The position numbers and the translations under genes are program-made. From Paludifilum halophilum (GTDB taxonomy: Bacteria; Bacillota; Bacilli; Thermoactinomycetales; DSM-45169), in contig NZ_NOWF01000003.1 in NCBI RefSeq assembly GCF_002245355.1, positions 186,001 through 250,000 of the forward strand: 64,000 bases of DNA. The letters run 5' to 3'. Of this stretch, positions 46,357 through 54,503 are shown piece by piece. Under the pieces are notes generated by a model. That model was not told where the DNA came from and made no database searches. It was given only the letters and a program-made list of their open reading frames with translations. Position 1 is the first letter of the stretch. Every line of letters begins with the position of its first letter.

Positions 46357-49300
46357 GTGAAAGTGAGCCGAAGAAAGAAATCCTCCATCCGCAATCGCTC
46401 CCAGCCCCAACCACAACCCCAACAACAACCCCAACAACAACCCCAACCACCACGCATGGAAGACGAATGGGTCCTGGAACAGATCATCCAAAAAGAAATG
46501 AAAGATATAAAGAAAGGCGCCTCACCTCAGCATGACAATCATACCGGCTCCGCTTCCAAACAGGGAGAGTCCCCCTCGACTCCCGCCGACGATTCCTCTC
46601 CTGACAAACGGAACCATTCCATCCGGACGACCGGGAAACCCTTCACCCAAGGAATCGACTCCCAGGCAGTTGCTCGACAGCTGAAACAGAACCGAGTCCA
46701 GGGAGCCTCTGGAAAACCTTTTCTCTACACCGGGGACCTGGTGGATGGATCCGTCACCAATGAAAAATTGGGTAACGCCAGCGTTGACAGCTCCAAAATC
46801 CTCAACGGATCGGTGGAGAAACACCATCTCAAAGACCTGGCCGTGGACACCTCCAAACTGGCCAACGGGTCTGTGCAATCCTCCAAAATCGCTCCGAAAG
46901 CCATCAAAGAATACCATATCGCTCCGGAAGCCGTCGGATCGGACCAGGTGCAAAGAGAAGCGATTCTGACTGACCACATCAAAGAAAACGACCTCCAGGG
47001 AAACCGGTTGGCGGATCATACCATCAGCAGCACCAAAATCCAGGATCAAGCAATTCAGTCCAACCATCTCGCTCCCCAACAGATTCAGGGCAAACACCTG
47101 GCTGACGAAACTGTAACCGACTCCCATATTCGAAGCGGATCGATTACCACCCATCTGCTGGCCAACAATGCGGTCAACCAAGCCAAACTGGCCGAAGGTG
47201 CGGTCTCCTCGGATAATCTGCGGCCGGAATCCGTCCATTCCGAAAAAATCGCGGAAGGGGCCGTCACCTCCAAAAAAATCGCTCCCCGCGTCATACAAAA
47301 AGATCATTTGGACCATCTGTCCGTAGAGAGTCAACATCTCTCCGACCATGCCGTCACCGAAACGAAAATCGCACCGGATTCCGTCCATTCCAACGCGTTG
47401 AAAAAACAATCCGTCAACAGTCAGCACCTTAACGACGGTACCATCCAAACCCAACATTTGGCCAGTTCCTGCGTCAACCGGTCGAAAATCGCTCCCGATT
47501 CCATCGACGCCAATATTCTTCAACCGGAGTCCGTTTATAGCAAACATTTGACTACCGGAGCTGTCCAAGAAAGCCATCTGAGAAATCGCTCCATCACCAA
47601 AAGCAAGATTGCACCGAGATCCATTCAAGCGGAGTCCGTGGAAGAAAACAGTATTCAATCTTATCATATCGCTGATCAGGCCATCCGGGAACATCATTAC
47701 GCTCCCCAATCCATCGGAAGCTCCCATTATCAACAGGAGTCGATCAAAGACACCCATATCGCGGAAAATTCGGTGACCGGATCCAAGCTCGCTGATCGTT
47801 CCATCACGACTTCCAAACTTTGTCCGGAATCCATCTCCACAGACAAAATGATCGACTACTCCGTGACCAACGCCAAATTGGGCAATGAATCCGTCAGCGG
47901 CGAAAAGCTGGCCCCCGGAAGTGTTGACAGCTATCACCTCACACCTGAATCCATCTCGTCACAGCATATCGGGGACGGTCAAATCCTTTCCTCTCACCTG
48001 GCGGACGACGGTGTCACTGCGGAAAAACTCTCCCTCGAATCCATTCAGGAAAAACATATCGCTGAAGGAACCGTTTCATCCCATCACTTGGCCGATCAAA
48101 GCATCACCGCCGATAAATTGGCCAAAGGAGCGGTCACCAGCAAGCATATCGCCTCAGACGCCGTCAGCAGTTCCCACTTGAAAAATGAAGCCGTTCAAGC
48201 CGAACATCTGGCTGATGAATCCATCTTCTCTTCCAAGCTGGTTCCCCGATCCATCCAGAATTATCATCTGAGCGAGGCATCCGTCACCGATCAGCACATC
48301 GGCGACGGGGCCGTCCAATCCCGACACTTGGCAGAGGGGGCCTTTACCGGTGAAGCTCTCCAACAGGGGGCAATCGCTTCGCATCACCTGGCCGACCGGG
48401 CCGTTACCTCCGATAAGCTGGAGCACCACGCGGTTACCGGCGAGCATATCGAAGAGGAGACTGTAGATAGCTTCCATCTGAAATCCCAGGCCGTTCAGAC
48501 GGATCATCTCGCCGAAGGCTCTGTCCAATCCTCCCACCTGAGTGAAGGTAGCGTGACCGAGGAGCACATCGGCGACGGGGCCGTCCAATCCCGACACTTG
48601 GCAGAGGGGACCTTTACCGGTGAAGCTCTCCAACAGGGGGCAATCGCTTCGCATCACCTGGCCGACCGGGCCGTTACCTCCGATAAGCTGGAGCATCACG
48701 CGGTCACCGGCGAGCATATCGAAGAGGAGACTGTAGATAGCTTCCATCTGAAATCCCAGGCCGTTCAGACGGATCATCTCGCCGAAGGCTCTGTCCAATC
48801 CTCCCATCTGAGTGAAGGTGCCGTCATCGAGGAGCACATCGGCGACGGGGCCATCCAATCCCGACACTTGGCGGAGGGGGCCTTTACCGGTGAAAAAATC
48901 GCGGATGGAAGCATCGGGCCGGAGAAGTTGTCCTCCCCCGTTCCAGCCCTTCAATCAGGAACTATTCCCTTTATACTGGATGAAGGCCAAACGACGGAAA
49001 AGGTAACCGTCTCCCTGTCCGATTCCTTTTCCACCCCGGGATACGTCGCTGTGGCCATGACCGATCACCCCGGCTGTGTTGCCAGTCTCATCGATCGCCA
49101 TCCCGACACTTTTACTCTGCATATCCGACGTACCGACACCGGAACGGGCAGGGTTTCCGGATCCCTCTTCTGGCTCGCCGTCGGCTCCGGAGAACCGAAT
49201 TCCTTCGAAAAGAAAGCCTTCGAGGACTCCGATCGACAAACGTCTTTCACCGACGATTCACACCCGTCGGAAGAAGTCGCCGCCGTCCTTTCCTTTGCCG

Positions 49301-49506
49301 CCGATCCCGACCCGTCGGACAGCGACTCTGAAGCGGAACCTGCCTCTCCCATGTCCACATCGGAAAAGGAAGGAAATACCGACTCCGACGACGAAATCGA
49401 CCGTAAAAATGCGGAGAAAGGCCCCGAAAACAAAAAAAACAGGCATGTTTGGAGAGGTCAAAACTCCCAGGCAGTCGAAGACTCCGATTTCAACTGGTGG
49501 AAATGA
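46357..49506 (+). CDS. Giant decapeptide-repeat protein with WIAG-tail-like C-terminal domain
   Basis: A 1049-aa protein in four parts. Residues 1-129: a basic start, a Q/P low-complexity tract (QPQPQPQQQPQQQP) and a Ser/Lys/Asp-rich linker. Residues 130-859: 73 decapeptide repeats without any gap, consensus xx[AS][VI]xxx[HK][LI]a. Residues 860 to about 960: a globular domain with LFWLAVG near its end, which resembles the WIAG-tail domain known from Bacillales repeat proteins. The rest: an acidic Ser/Asp/Glu tail ending FNWWK. No signal peptide. GTG 46357 or GTG 46363 can be the start (GGAAAGGGATGA upstream). The repeats resemble DGSVTxxKLA tail-fibre repeats, suggesting a rigid beta-solenoid or trimeric fibre on the spore surface; this is inference. 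Confidence 0.85.
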   Translation: MKVSRRKKSSIRNRSQPQPQPQQQPQQQPQPPRMEDEWVLEQIIQKEMKDIKKGASPQHDNHTGSASKQGESPSTPADDSSPDKRNHSIRTTGKPFTQGIDSQAVARQLKQNRVQGASGKPFLYTGDLVDGSVTNEKLGNASVDSSKILNGSVEKHHLKDLAVDTSKLANGSVQSSKIAPKAIKEYHIAPEAVGSDQVQREAILTDHIKENDLQGNRLADHTISSTKIQDQAIQSNHLAPQQIQGKHLADETVTDSHIRSGSITTHLLANNAVNQAKLAEGAVSSDNLRPESVHSEKIAEGAVTSKKIAPRVIQKDHLDHLSVESQHLSDHAVTETKIAPDSVHSNALKKQSVNSQHLNDGTIQTQHLASSCVNRSKIAPDSIDANILQPESVYSKHLTTGAVQESHLRNRSITKSKIAPRSIQAESVEENSIQSYHIADQAIREHHYAPQSIGSSHYQQESIKDTHIAENSVTGSKLADRSITTSKLCPESISTDKMIDYSVTNAKLGNESVSGEKLAPGSVDSYHLTPESISSQHIGDGQILSSHLADDGVTAEKLSLESIQEKHIAEGTVSSHHLADQSITADKLAKGAVTSKHIASDAVSSSHLKNEAVQAEHLADESIFSSKLVPRSIQNYHLSEASVTDQHIGDGAVQSRHLAEGAFTGEALQQGAIASHHLADRAVTSDKLEHHAVTGEHIEEETVDSFHLKSQAVQTDHLAEGSVQSSHLSEGSVTEEHIGDGAVQSRHLAEGTFTGEALQQGAIASHHLADRAVTSDKLEHHAVTGEHIEEETVDSFHLKSQAVQTDHLAEGSVQSSHLSEGAVIEEHIGDGAIQSRHLAEGAFTGEKIADGSIGPEKLSSPVPALQSGTIPFILDEGQTTEKVTVSLSDSFSTPGYVAVAMTDHPGCVASLIDRHPDTFTLHIRRTDTGTGRVSGSLFWLAVGSGEPNSFEKKAFEDSDRQTSFTDDSHPSEEVAAVLSFAADPDPSDSDSEAEPASPMSTSEKEGNTDSDDEIDRKNAEKGPENKKNRHVWRGQNSQAVEDSDFNWWK
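46744..48933 (+). repeat. 73 tandem 30-bp units encoding decapeptides
   Basis: Counting by hand gives 73 consecutive ten-codon units with no insertion or deletion. Position 4 is V or I in 70 units (L once, F twice). Position 9 is L/I/V/M in nearly all (Y twice). Position 8 is His in 41, Lys in 23 and something else in 9. The DNA of most units has diverged strongly, so the periodicity is maintained at protein level. Confidence 0.93.
48274..48903 (+). repeat. Recent 270-bp tandem duplication inside the repeat gene
   Basis: Units 52-60 (48274-48543) and 61-69 (48544-48813) are nearly identical in DNA, nine decapeptides each; a third partial copy, units 70-72, follows to 48903. This looks like unequal crossing over within the last part of the repeat array. 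Confidence 0.92.
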
Positions 49507-49517
49507 TACGGTTTTTA

Positions 49518-49559
49518 CAAATAAGCACCCGCCCCTCACCCGGGGCGGGTGCTTATTTG
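49518..49559 (+). terminator. Terminator after the repeat-protein gene
   Basis: CAAATAAGCACCCGCCCC and GGGGCGGGTGCTTATTTG form a perfect 18-bp stem with a 6-base loop, starting 12 bases after the stop. It is symmetric in A/T flanks and may also serve the gene on the other strand. Confidence 0.92.
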
Positions 49560-49592
49560 CATGTAAAAAGATCTTACACTTTCTTTACCCAT

Positions 49593-50039
49593 CTACTGCT
49601 GAAATGGTGAAAACTCCACAAAATCAAAGGTTTCTCGGTAAGCCCTGTGATACAGTTCGTAATACACCTTCACTTTTTCGTTCGTGTCGGGAAGTGGATA
49701 CACTCGATATTCTGCACAAGCATATTCATCATTCCGCACGACTTCCCGCTCTTCAATGTCTCGATCGGCGAGGACAAATGTAGGAGGATCATCTTCAGTC
49801 CCTGTGCAAGCATGTGAGGATTCAAGCACATATCCGTCATATTCACTTCGATATGTTCTGACTCCCGATTCACAGTACGCTTTTAAATCCTTCGATAACG
49901 CTTCCCCATAGAGGAATCTGTATGTAGCTTCATGCTTTCCGTCGTTTGCCTGTGCTTCCTGCCCATGCAATGTCACTGCAACCAATGTTACGATAAATAC
50001 CATCACGGCTTTGTGTAATGGGAATTTCAAAAAATCCAC
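49593..50039 (-). CDS. Secreted protein of unknown function
   Basis: A 148-aa protein with an N-terminal signal peptide (hydrophobic VMVFIVTLVAVTLHG then a likely cleavage after AQA near residue 31). The mature part is acidic, has three cysteines (CES, ACTG, ACAE) and many Tyr/Glu residues, and no domain I recognise. The start is GTG 50039 (GGGAGAAGG just before) or an in-frame TTG at 50030, which has better spacing. The gene and its flank are AT-richer than the neighbours, which hints at a foreign origin. Confidence 0.65.
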   Translation of the reverse strand: MDFLKFPLHKAVMVFIVTLVAVTLHGQEAQANDGKHEATYRFLYGEALSKDLKAYCESGVRTYRSEYDGYVLESSHACTGTEDDPPTFVLADRDIEEREVVRNDEYACAEYRVYPLPDTNEKVKVYYELYHRAYRETFDFVEFSPFQQ

Positions 50040-50146
50040 CTTCTCCCTTTTTTAAATTTCTGTTAACTCGATGATATATTTTTTATACATCGAATCGGAG
50101 AAAATCAACTATGGCCCCTGCCATCTTCGACAGAGGCCAACGACTG

Positions 50147-51340
50147 TCAGCGGGGAGCCGAACACCAGTAGAGGTTGGAGTTTTCGCGTGTGATATTGCG
50201 AGTGACAATGTTGTCGCCTACACAAGGACTCCACCGGATATCGGTGTTTCGTACCGTCAGATTCTGCAGGGTGATATCCCGCGAAGGCGGAAACTCATCG
50301 CGGGCGGCGAGCCGGATCTCACCGCCACCGTTCACTGTACCGGACTGGTCCGCGATCGTCATATTGTAGCAGTTCTCAATCAGGATGGAATTGTTTCCGG
50401 TACGTTGGATGTCAACCTGATCAATCACGACACCTCCGCTTTCGGAGACACAAAAAATCCCTCGACCGCCCCCGACAGCTTTAACGCTGCCAATGCGAAT
50501 ATTGGTCGGGTAGCTGTCTCCTACGCGGCCATTGCGGTTCGCAAACCGCAATGCGGCGTAACCCGTACCTGTACCGGCACCATCAGCGTCGATCCTGTTC
50601 ACCGTGGCGTTGATGGTATCGTTCAGGAGCAATCCGGAACCACCTGTGTCGCGTACCGTCACTCTGTTGATGCTGAGGCCGTCGACCCCGTAGGTTTCCA
50701 CTCCGTGTGTGCTTGTTCCGGAAACGTAAACCTGATCGATTTGGATGTTGCGCGAACGCTCACTGCGGTTGCCATGGTTATCGATCCGGACACCCAGACC
50801 GCTGGAGACCCGGATTTGGATATCGCCGAGAACGACGTTCTCGACATTCCGCATGAAAATCCCATACGACGGACTGCCGGTCACATTCAGATAACGCACC
50901 TCGATATCCCGTACGCCGCGGGCGTAGATGGGAGCGTAATCACCGGAGGCGGAACCGGTTACGTTGATCGTGCCGCAGACGTCGATTCCCGTGTAACTGG
51001 GCAGTGAGATTCGAGAATCGGCACTGATCGAACCATCACCACGCACCAACACCCACTCTTTCGAGGCTCGACCCGAGGTGAGACTGTTGATCGCGGCCTG
51101 TACGGCCGCAGCCATGTCGCCGCCGCTGTAAACGGTTGTTCTGCTTCCATTACGTGCAGTCCACGTATTGCCGTTCTTCGTCACTTCAGCATCGTAGGAG
51201 GGACGGTCGCCGCAGGCGGCGAAAGCGGGTTGCTCGTAGCCGACCAAGATTACCGGAGCCATCAGCACGATGATCGTCACGGCTACAATACCGCTAAACC
51301 ATCGACGCCGCCCATTCAAGTTTTCGCCAACTTGCCACAT
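50147..51340 (-). CDS. Secreted right-handed parallel beta-helix protein
   Basis: A 397-aa protein. The N-terminus has basic residues, a membrane segment (VAVTIIVLMAPVILVG) and a signal-peptidase site after PAFA (about residue 41). The mature part is a run of short coils, each a V/I-rich strand with N/G turns (e.g. NVENVVLGDIQIRVSS, NIQIDQVYVSGTSTHG, DGLSINRVTVRDTGGSG), typical of pectate-lyase-like parallel beta helices. Cysteines near both ends (ACGD, WCSAP). It could be a polysaccharide lyase/hydrolase or a surface fibre; no catalytic set can be read. AGGTGATC lies farther than usual (about 16 bases) before ATG 51340. Confidence 0.75.
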   Translation of the reverse strand: MWQVGENLNGRRRWFSGIVAVTIIVLMAPVILVGYEQPAFAACGDRPSYDAEVTKNGNTWTARNGSRTTVYSGGDMAAAVQAAINSLTSGRASKEWVLVRGDGSISADSRISLPSYTGIDVCGTINVTGSASGDYAPIYARGVRDIEVRYLNVTGSPSYGIFMRNVENVVLGDIQIRVSSGLGVRIDNHGNRSERSRNIQIDQVYVSGTSTHGVETYGVDGLSINRVTVRDTGGSGLLLNDTINATVNRIDADGAGTGTGYAALRFANRNGRVGDSYPTNIRIGSVKAVGGGRGIFCVSESGGVVIDQVDIQRTGNNSILIENCYNMTIADQSGTVNGGGEIRLAARDEFPPSRDITLQNLTVRNTDIRWSPCVGDNIVTRNITRENSNLYWCSAPR

Positions 51341-51531
51341 GGTAACGAGTAACGATCACCTCCCGATATATAACTGAAGGTTTCGATCCAAATAGGATGA
51401 TTCCTTTATTTATCTTTCGAAAAAACGATCAACTTTAGGGGCACTGAAAACACCGCCCGCCTGCTCCGACCCCATACGGCTGTTCCCGAACCTGCACCGA
51501 TAAATCCAATATTCAGCATCAAATTTCTCCT

Positions 51532-52326
51532 TCAAATCCCGACTTTTTGCGATTGTATGAAGCGGAGGGATTGCACCAGACTTTCCGCCGGATTCCCGGG
51601 CACCTCACATTCCAGGGACGCCCAACCATCGTAGTCGATTTCCTGCAACGCTTTGATACCGCTGCTGAAATCGGTATGTCCCCGACCGGGTACGACCCGG
51701 TTCGAATCCGCCAGGTGGACATAACCCAGCCATTTGGCTGCGTCCATGATCGATCGGGGGATGTCGGCCTCCTCGATATTCATGTGGAAAAAATCTGCCA
51801 GGACCGTCATATGGGGAGAGCCGACCCGCTCACAGACCCGGACCGCCTGCTCCAAGCGGTTGAGCAGATGGGTCTCGTATCGGTTCAGCGGTTCGAGGAT
51901 CACTTTCGAACCTTGCCGCCCCGCATATTTCGTCAGTTCACCAAGCTGATCGACAAGCAGTTCCTCTTCCAGCTCCACGGCGGTCTTCCAGGGGGTCATA
52001 TCCGGCAACCGAGGCGGACCGAAGATCGGTACCAAAATGACGCCGTCGGCCCCCACCTCTGACGCCAAGGCGAGCAACTGTTTGAATTGGGCTTTGGCCT
52101 GCTCTCGGTCCGCCTCATCCGGATCGAGAATCGCGAATTTGTATCCCCCGCAGATACACGCCGCCGATACCCCACTCTCCTTCAGAGCAGACTTGACTTC
52201 GTCGACACGGCCGGCCAGACCGTCCCCGTTCAGCTCCAATCCTTCATAACCATAAGCTGCGGCGTTTTCTGCCTTTTCGCGGAAAGACTTGCCTGGTACC
52301 AGAGTCTCTTGAAGGGCGAATTTCAT
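51532..52326 (-). CDS. Sugar phosphate isomerase/epimerase family TIM barrel 1
   Basis: A 264-aa AP-endonuclease-2 superfamily TIM barrel. Likely metal ligands lie in ILEPLNRYE, LADFFHMNIEE, YVHLADSNR and SLECEV, in the order expected (Glu, Asp/His, His, Glu). The arrangement is that of IolE/IolH/hydroxypyruvate isomerase-type enzymes. ATG 52326 (MKFALQE) has AAAGG upstream; the longer frame to 52476 runs into the ThuA gene. First of three such genes in the island; it is downstream of ThuA. Confidence 0.85.
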   Translation of the reverse strand: MKFALQETLVPGKSFREKAENAAAYGYEGLELNGDGLAGRVDEVKSALKESGVSAACICGGYKFAILDPDEADREQAKAQFKQLLALASEVGADGVILVPIFGPPRLPDMTPWKTAVELEEELLVDQLGELTKYAGRQGSKVILEPLNRYETHLLNRLEQAVRVCERVGSPHMTVLADFFHMNIEEADIPRSIMDAAKWLGYVHLADSNRVVPGRGHTDFSSGIKALQEIDYDGWASLECEVPGNPAESLVQSLRFIQSQKVGI

Positions 52327-52393
52327 ACGGATCACAACCTTTCGTCTCTTTGAAACGGATGATGGCTCAACATATCTCCGGACAAAAAAGGGT

Positions 52394-53116
52394 CTACAAC
52401 TCCTCCAAGGGCTTCGCATTTCCGAAAAAGGGGCGAGGCCCCTCACCCGGGACAAGCCAGCGTACAGCGTTGGCAATCACTTTCAATACCTGAGGGTGAT
52501 GGTAGGTGGGGTACGTTTCATGCCCGGGTCTGAAATAGAACATTTTACCGCAACCGCGGCGATAGGTACACCCGCTGCGAAACACCTCTCCCCCTTTAAA
52601 CCAACTGACAAAGATGAGCTCATCCGGTTGGGGGATATCGAAAAACTCTCCGTACATTTCCTCTTTTTCGATATCGATGGACTCGCCGACCCCATCAGTG
52701 ATCGGATGGCTCGGTTGGACGACCCAAAGCCGTTCGTTTTCCTCCGCCTCCCGCCATTTCAGGTTGCAGGTCGTACCCATCAGTTTGCGAAAGATCTTAG
52801 AGAAATGGCCGGAGTGGAGAACCATGAGTCCCATCCCCTCCAAAACCCGCTGTTGAACTTTTTCCACAATCTCATCCTTCACCTCATCATGGGCGATGTG
52901 GCCCCACCAGATCAGGACGTCCGTGTGGTTCAACACCTCATCCGTCAGCCCGTGTTCCGGCTCATCCAGCGTCGCTGTTGTTACTTCCAGACCCTCTTTT
53001 TTCAGATGGTTGGCAATGGCTCCGTGGATGCCCTCGGGATAGATCGTCTGTACCGTCTCGTTCGTCTGCTCGTGCCGATTTTCATTCCAGACCGTCACTC
53101 GGATCGTTCTCCCCAT
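52394..53116 (-). CDS. ThuA family protein (trehalose utilisation-type)
   Basis: A 240-aa ThuA-domain protein with the class I glutamine amidotransferase-like fold: VWNENRHEQ at the N-terminus, [26 protein letters not shown] and [16 protein letters not shown]. ThuA proteins accompany ThuB-type Gfo/Idh oxidoreductases in disaccharide 3-keto metabolism of rhizobia. The biochemical role is not settled. GGAGG lies 13 bases before ATG 53116. It sits between isomerase 1 and the remnant of a Gfo/Idh gene. Confidence 0.88.
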   Translation of the reverse strand: MGRTIRVTVWNENRHEQTNETVQTIYPEGIHGAIANHLKKEGLEVTTATLDEPEHGLTDEVLNHTDVLIWWGHIAHDEVKDEIVEKVQQRVLEGMGLMVLHSGHFSKIFRKLMGTTCNLKWREAEENERLWVVQPSHPITDGVGESIDIEKEEMYGEFFDIPQPDELIFVSWFKGGEVFRSGCTYRRGCGKMFYFRPGHETYPTYHHPQVLKVIANAVRWLVPGEGPRPFFGNAKPLEEL

Positions 53117-53174
53117 TTTCTTTTCCTTTCCTCCGTTCTCATGCGGATTGGGCGGACATTGATCATAAACACTC

Positions 53175-53270
53175 CTAACGGGAAGCCGCTTTCACCGTCC
53201 CCGACTTGACCGGTTCGCCGGTTTCCGCAGATTGATACAACGCATTAATCAACTGTTGCAGGACGACTCC
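53175..53270 (-). pseudogene. C-terminal remnant of a second Gfo/Idh/MocA oxidoreductase
   Basis: A 31-codon frame between two stops, with no start, reads LINALYQSAETGEPVKSG before the last stop at 53175. This is the characteristic C-terminal end of Gfo/Idh/MocA dehydrogenases (the family often ends with Y-x-S-A-E-T-G-x-x-V). The main part of the gene is gone, probably by a deletion with an end near 53271. Confidence 0.75.
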
Positions 53271-53312
53271 CTATCCATCGATCCGATCAACCCGATGTCC
53301 CATTCAACCCGT

Positions 53313-54503
53313 TTAGTAATGAGAGACCGGCTTTAGATCGGAAACTCGGATCCACTTTCCGCTCTGCGCCGATTTTTCCACAGCCTCCAGCACCATCTGG
53401 TTGCGCAATCCGTCTTCAAAATTAGGAGATGGGCTGTATCCCCCGGCGATTCCGTTCATCAACTCGGAAAACAGGTTGATGAAGGTATGTTCATAGCCGA
53501 TAATGTGCCCCGGAGGCCAGTAAGCCCCGGCATAAGGGTGTTCCTCCTCCGTGCAGTTGACCGTCCGGAACCCTTGCAATCCCGCCTCGTCCTCCTCCAG
53601 GTAGACCTCGAGGTCGTTCATATTCTCCAAGTCCCAACGGATGGAACCCTTTTCTCCGTTGATTTCGAACCGGTTTCCATTTCGGTTTCCACCGGCGAAG
53701 CGGGTTGCTTCAAAGACGCCCAGAGCCCCGTTTTCAAACCGAGCCATAAACGCCGATGCGTCGTCGACATCCACGTCGCCCATCTTCCCACCGTCGGCCC
53801 GGGCATTCAATCCGCCGCTCATTTCGCCGACGGGACGCTTCTTGATAAACGTTTCCATCATGCCGACCACATCTGCGAACTCCCCCACTAGAAAACGGGC
53901 TAAGTCCAACATATGGGCTCCGATATCCCCGAGGGCGCCGGAGCCGGTCATTTCTTTCCGTTGACGCCATACCAGCGGGAACTGGGGATCCATGATCCAG
54001 TCCTGCAGGTACTGGCCACGGATATGGTAGATTCGGCCCAGCCGGCCCTCGTCGATCAGTTTTTTGGCAAACTGTACCGCCGGCGCGAAGCGGTAGTTAT
54101 GGCAGAACATGTGGACCGTTCCCGCTTTATGGACAGCCTCCGCCATCCGCCGAGCCTGATCCACCGTCATTGCCAGGGGCTTCTCGCAGACGACGTGCTT
54201 CCCCGCTTCCGCCGCGGCGACGGCTATCTCCGCGTGGAGATTGTTCGGCGTGACGATATCGATCAGATCGATATCATCCCGTTCCAGCAGACGACGCCAA
54301 TCAGTTTCAAAGGAAGCCCATCCCAACTGTTTCGCCGCCTTTTCCACCCCTATCCGGTCCCGACCGGCCACTGCTTGCTGAACCGGAACGGCTTCGGTAT
54401 CAAAGAAGAACGGCAGATCTCGGTAGGCATGACTGTGCGCTTTTCCCATAAACTTGTATCCGATCATTCCGACCCGTATCCGGTTTTTATGGATTACGCC
54501 CAC
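53313..54503 (-). CDS. Gfo/Idh/MocA family oxidoreductase
   Basis: A 396-aa NAD(P)-dependent sugar oxidoreductase. Rossmann motif MIGYKFMGKAHSHAY, the catalytic-lysine motif VVCEKPLAMT, and the catalytic tail D-I-x-x-H (GALGDIGAHMLDLARFL) are present. Members oxidise or reduce ring hydroxyls of sugars, inositols or glycosides. The start is GTG 54503 (TTG 54506 also possible); AAAGGGTGGG lies upstream and the start overlaps the isomerase 2 gene end. With the isomerases and ThuA it suggests glycoside 3-keto chemistry. Confidence 0.9.
   Translation of the reverse strand: MGVIHKNRIRVGMIGYKFMGKAHSHAYRDLPFFFDTEAVPVQQAVAGRDRIGVEKAAKQLGWASFETDWRRLLERDDIDLIDIVTPNNLHAEIAVAAAEAGKHVVCEKPLAMTVDQARRMAEAVHKAGTVHMFCHNYRFAPAVQFAKKLIDEGRLGRIYHIRGQYLQDWIMDPQFPLVWRQRKEMTGSGALGDIGAHMLDLARFLVGEFADVVGMMETFIKKRPVGEMSGGLNARADGGKMGDVDVDDASAFMARFENGALGVFEATRFAGGNRNGNRFEINGEKGSIRWDLENMNDLEVYLEEDEAGLQGFRTVNCTEEEHPYAGAYWPPGHIIGYEHTFINLFSELMNGIAGGYSPSPNFEDGLRNQMVLEAVEKSAQSGKWIRVSDLKPVSHY

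Noticed and set aside
46522-47937. 471-codon open frame on the minus strand across the repeat gene (and a similar one at 48154-48954)
   Set aside because: The 30-base periodicity and lack of stops follow from the decapeptide-coding strand. The sense frame has the ribosome site, terminator and a conserved protein pattern.
46744-48933. 30-bp periodic DNA as a CRISPR array
   Set aside because: Units have no constant repeat with variable spacers; they form one open coding frame with conserved amino-acid positions, and no cas genes are near.
50111-51007. 298-codon plus-strand frame opposite the beta-helix gene
   Set aside because: The minus-strand protein has a signal peptide and regular beta-helix coils; the plus frame looks like its shadow.
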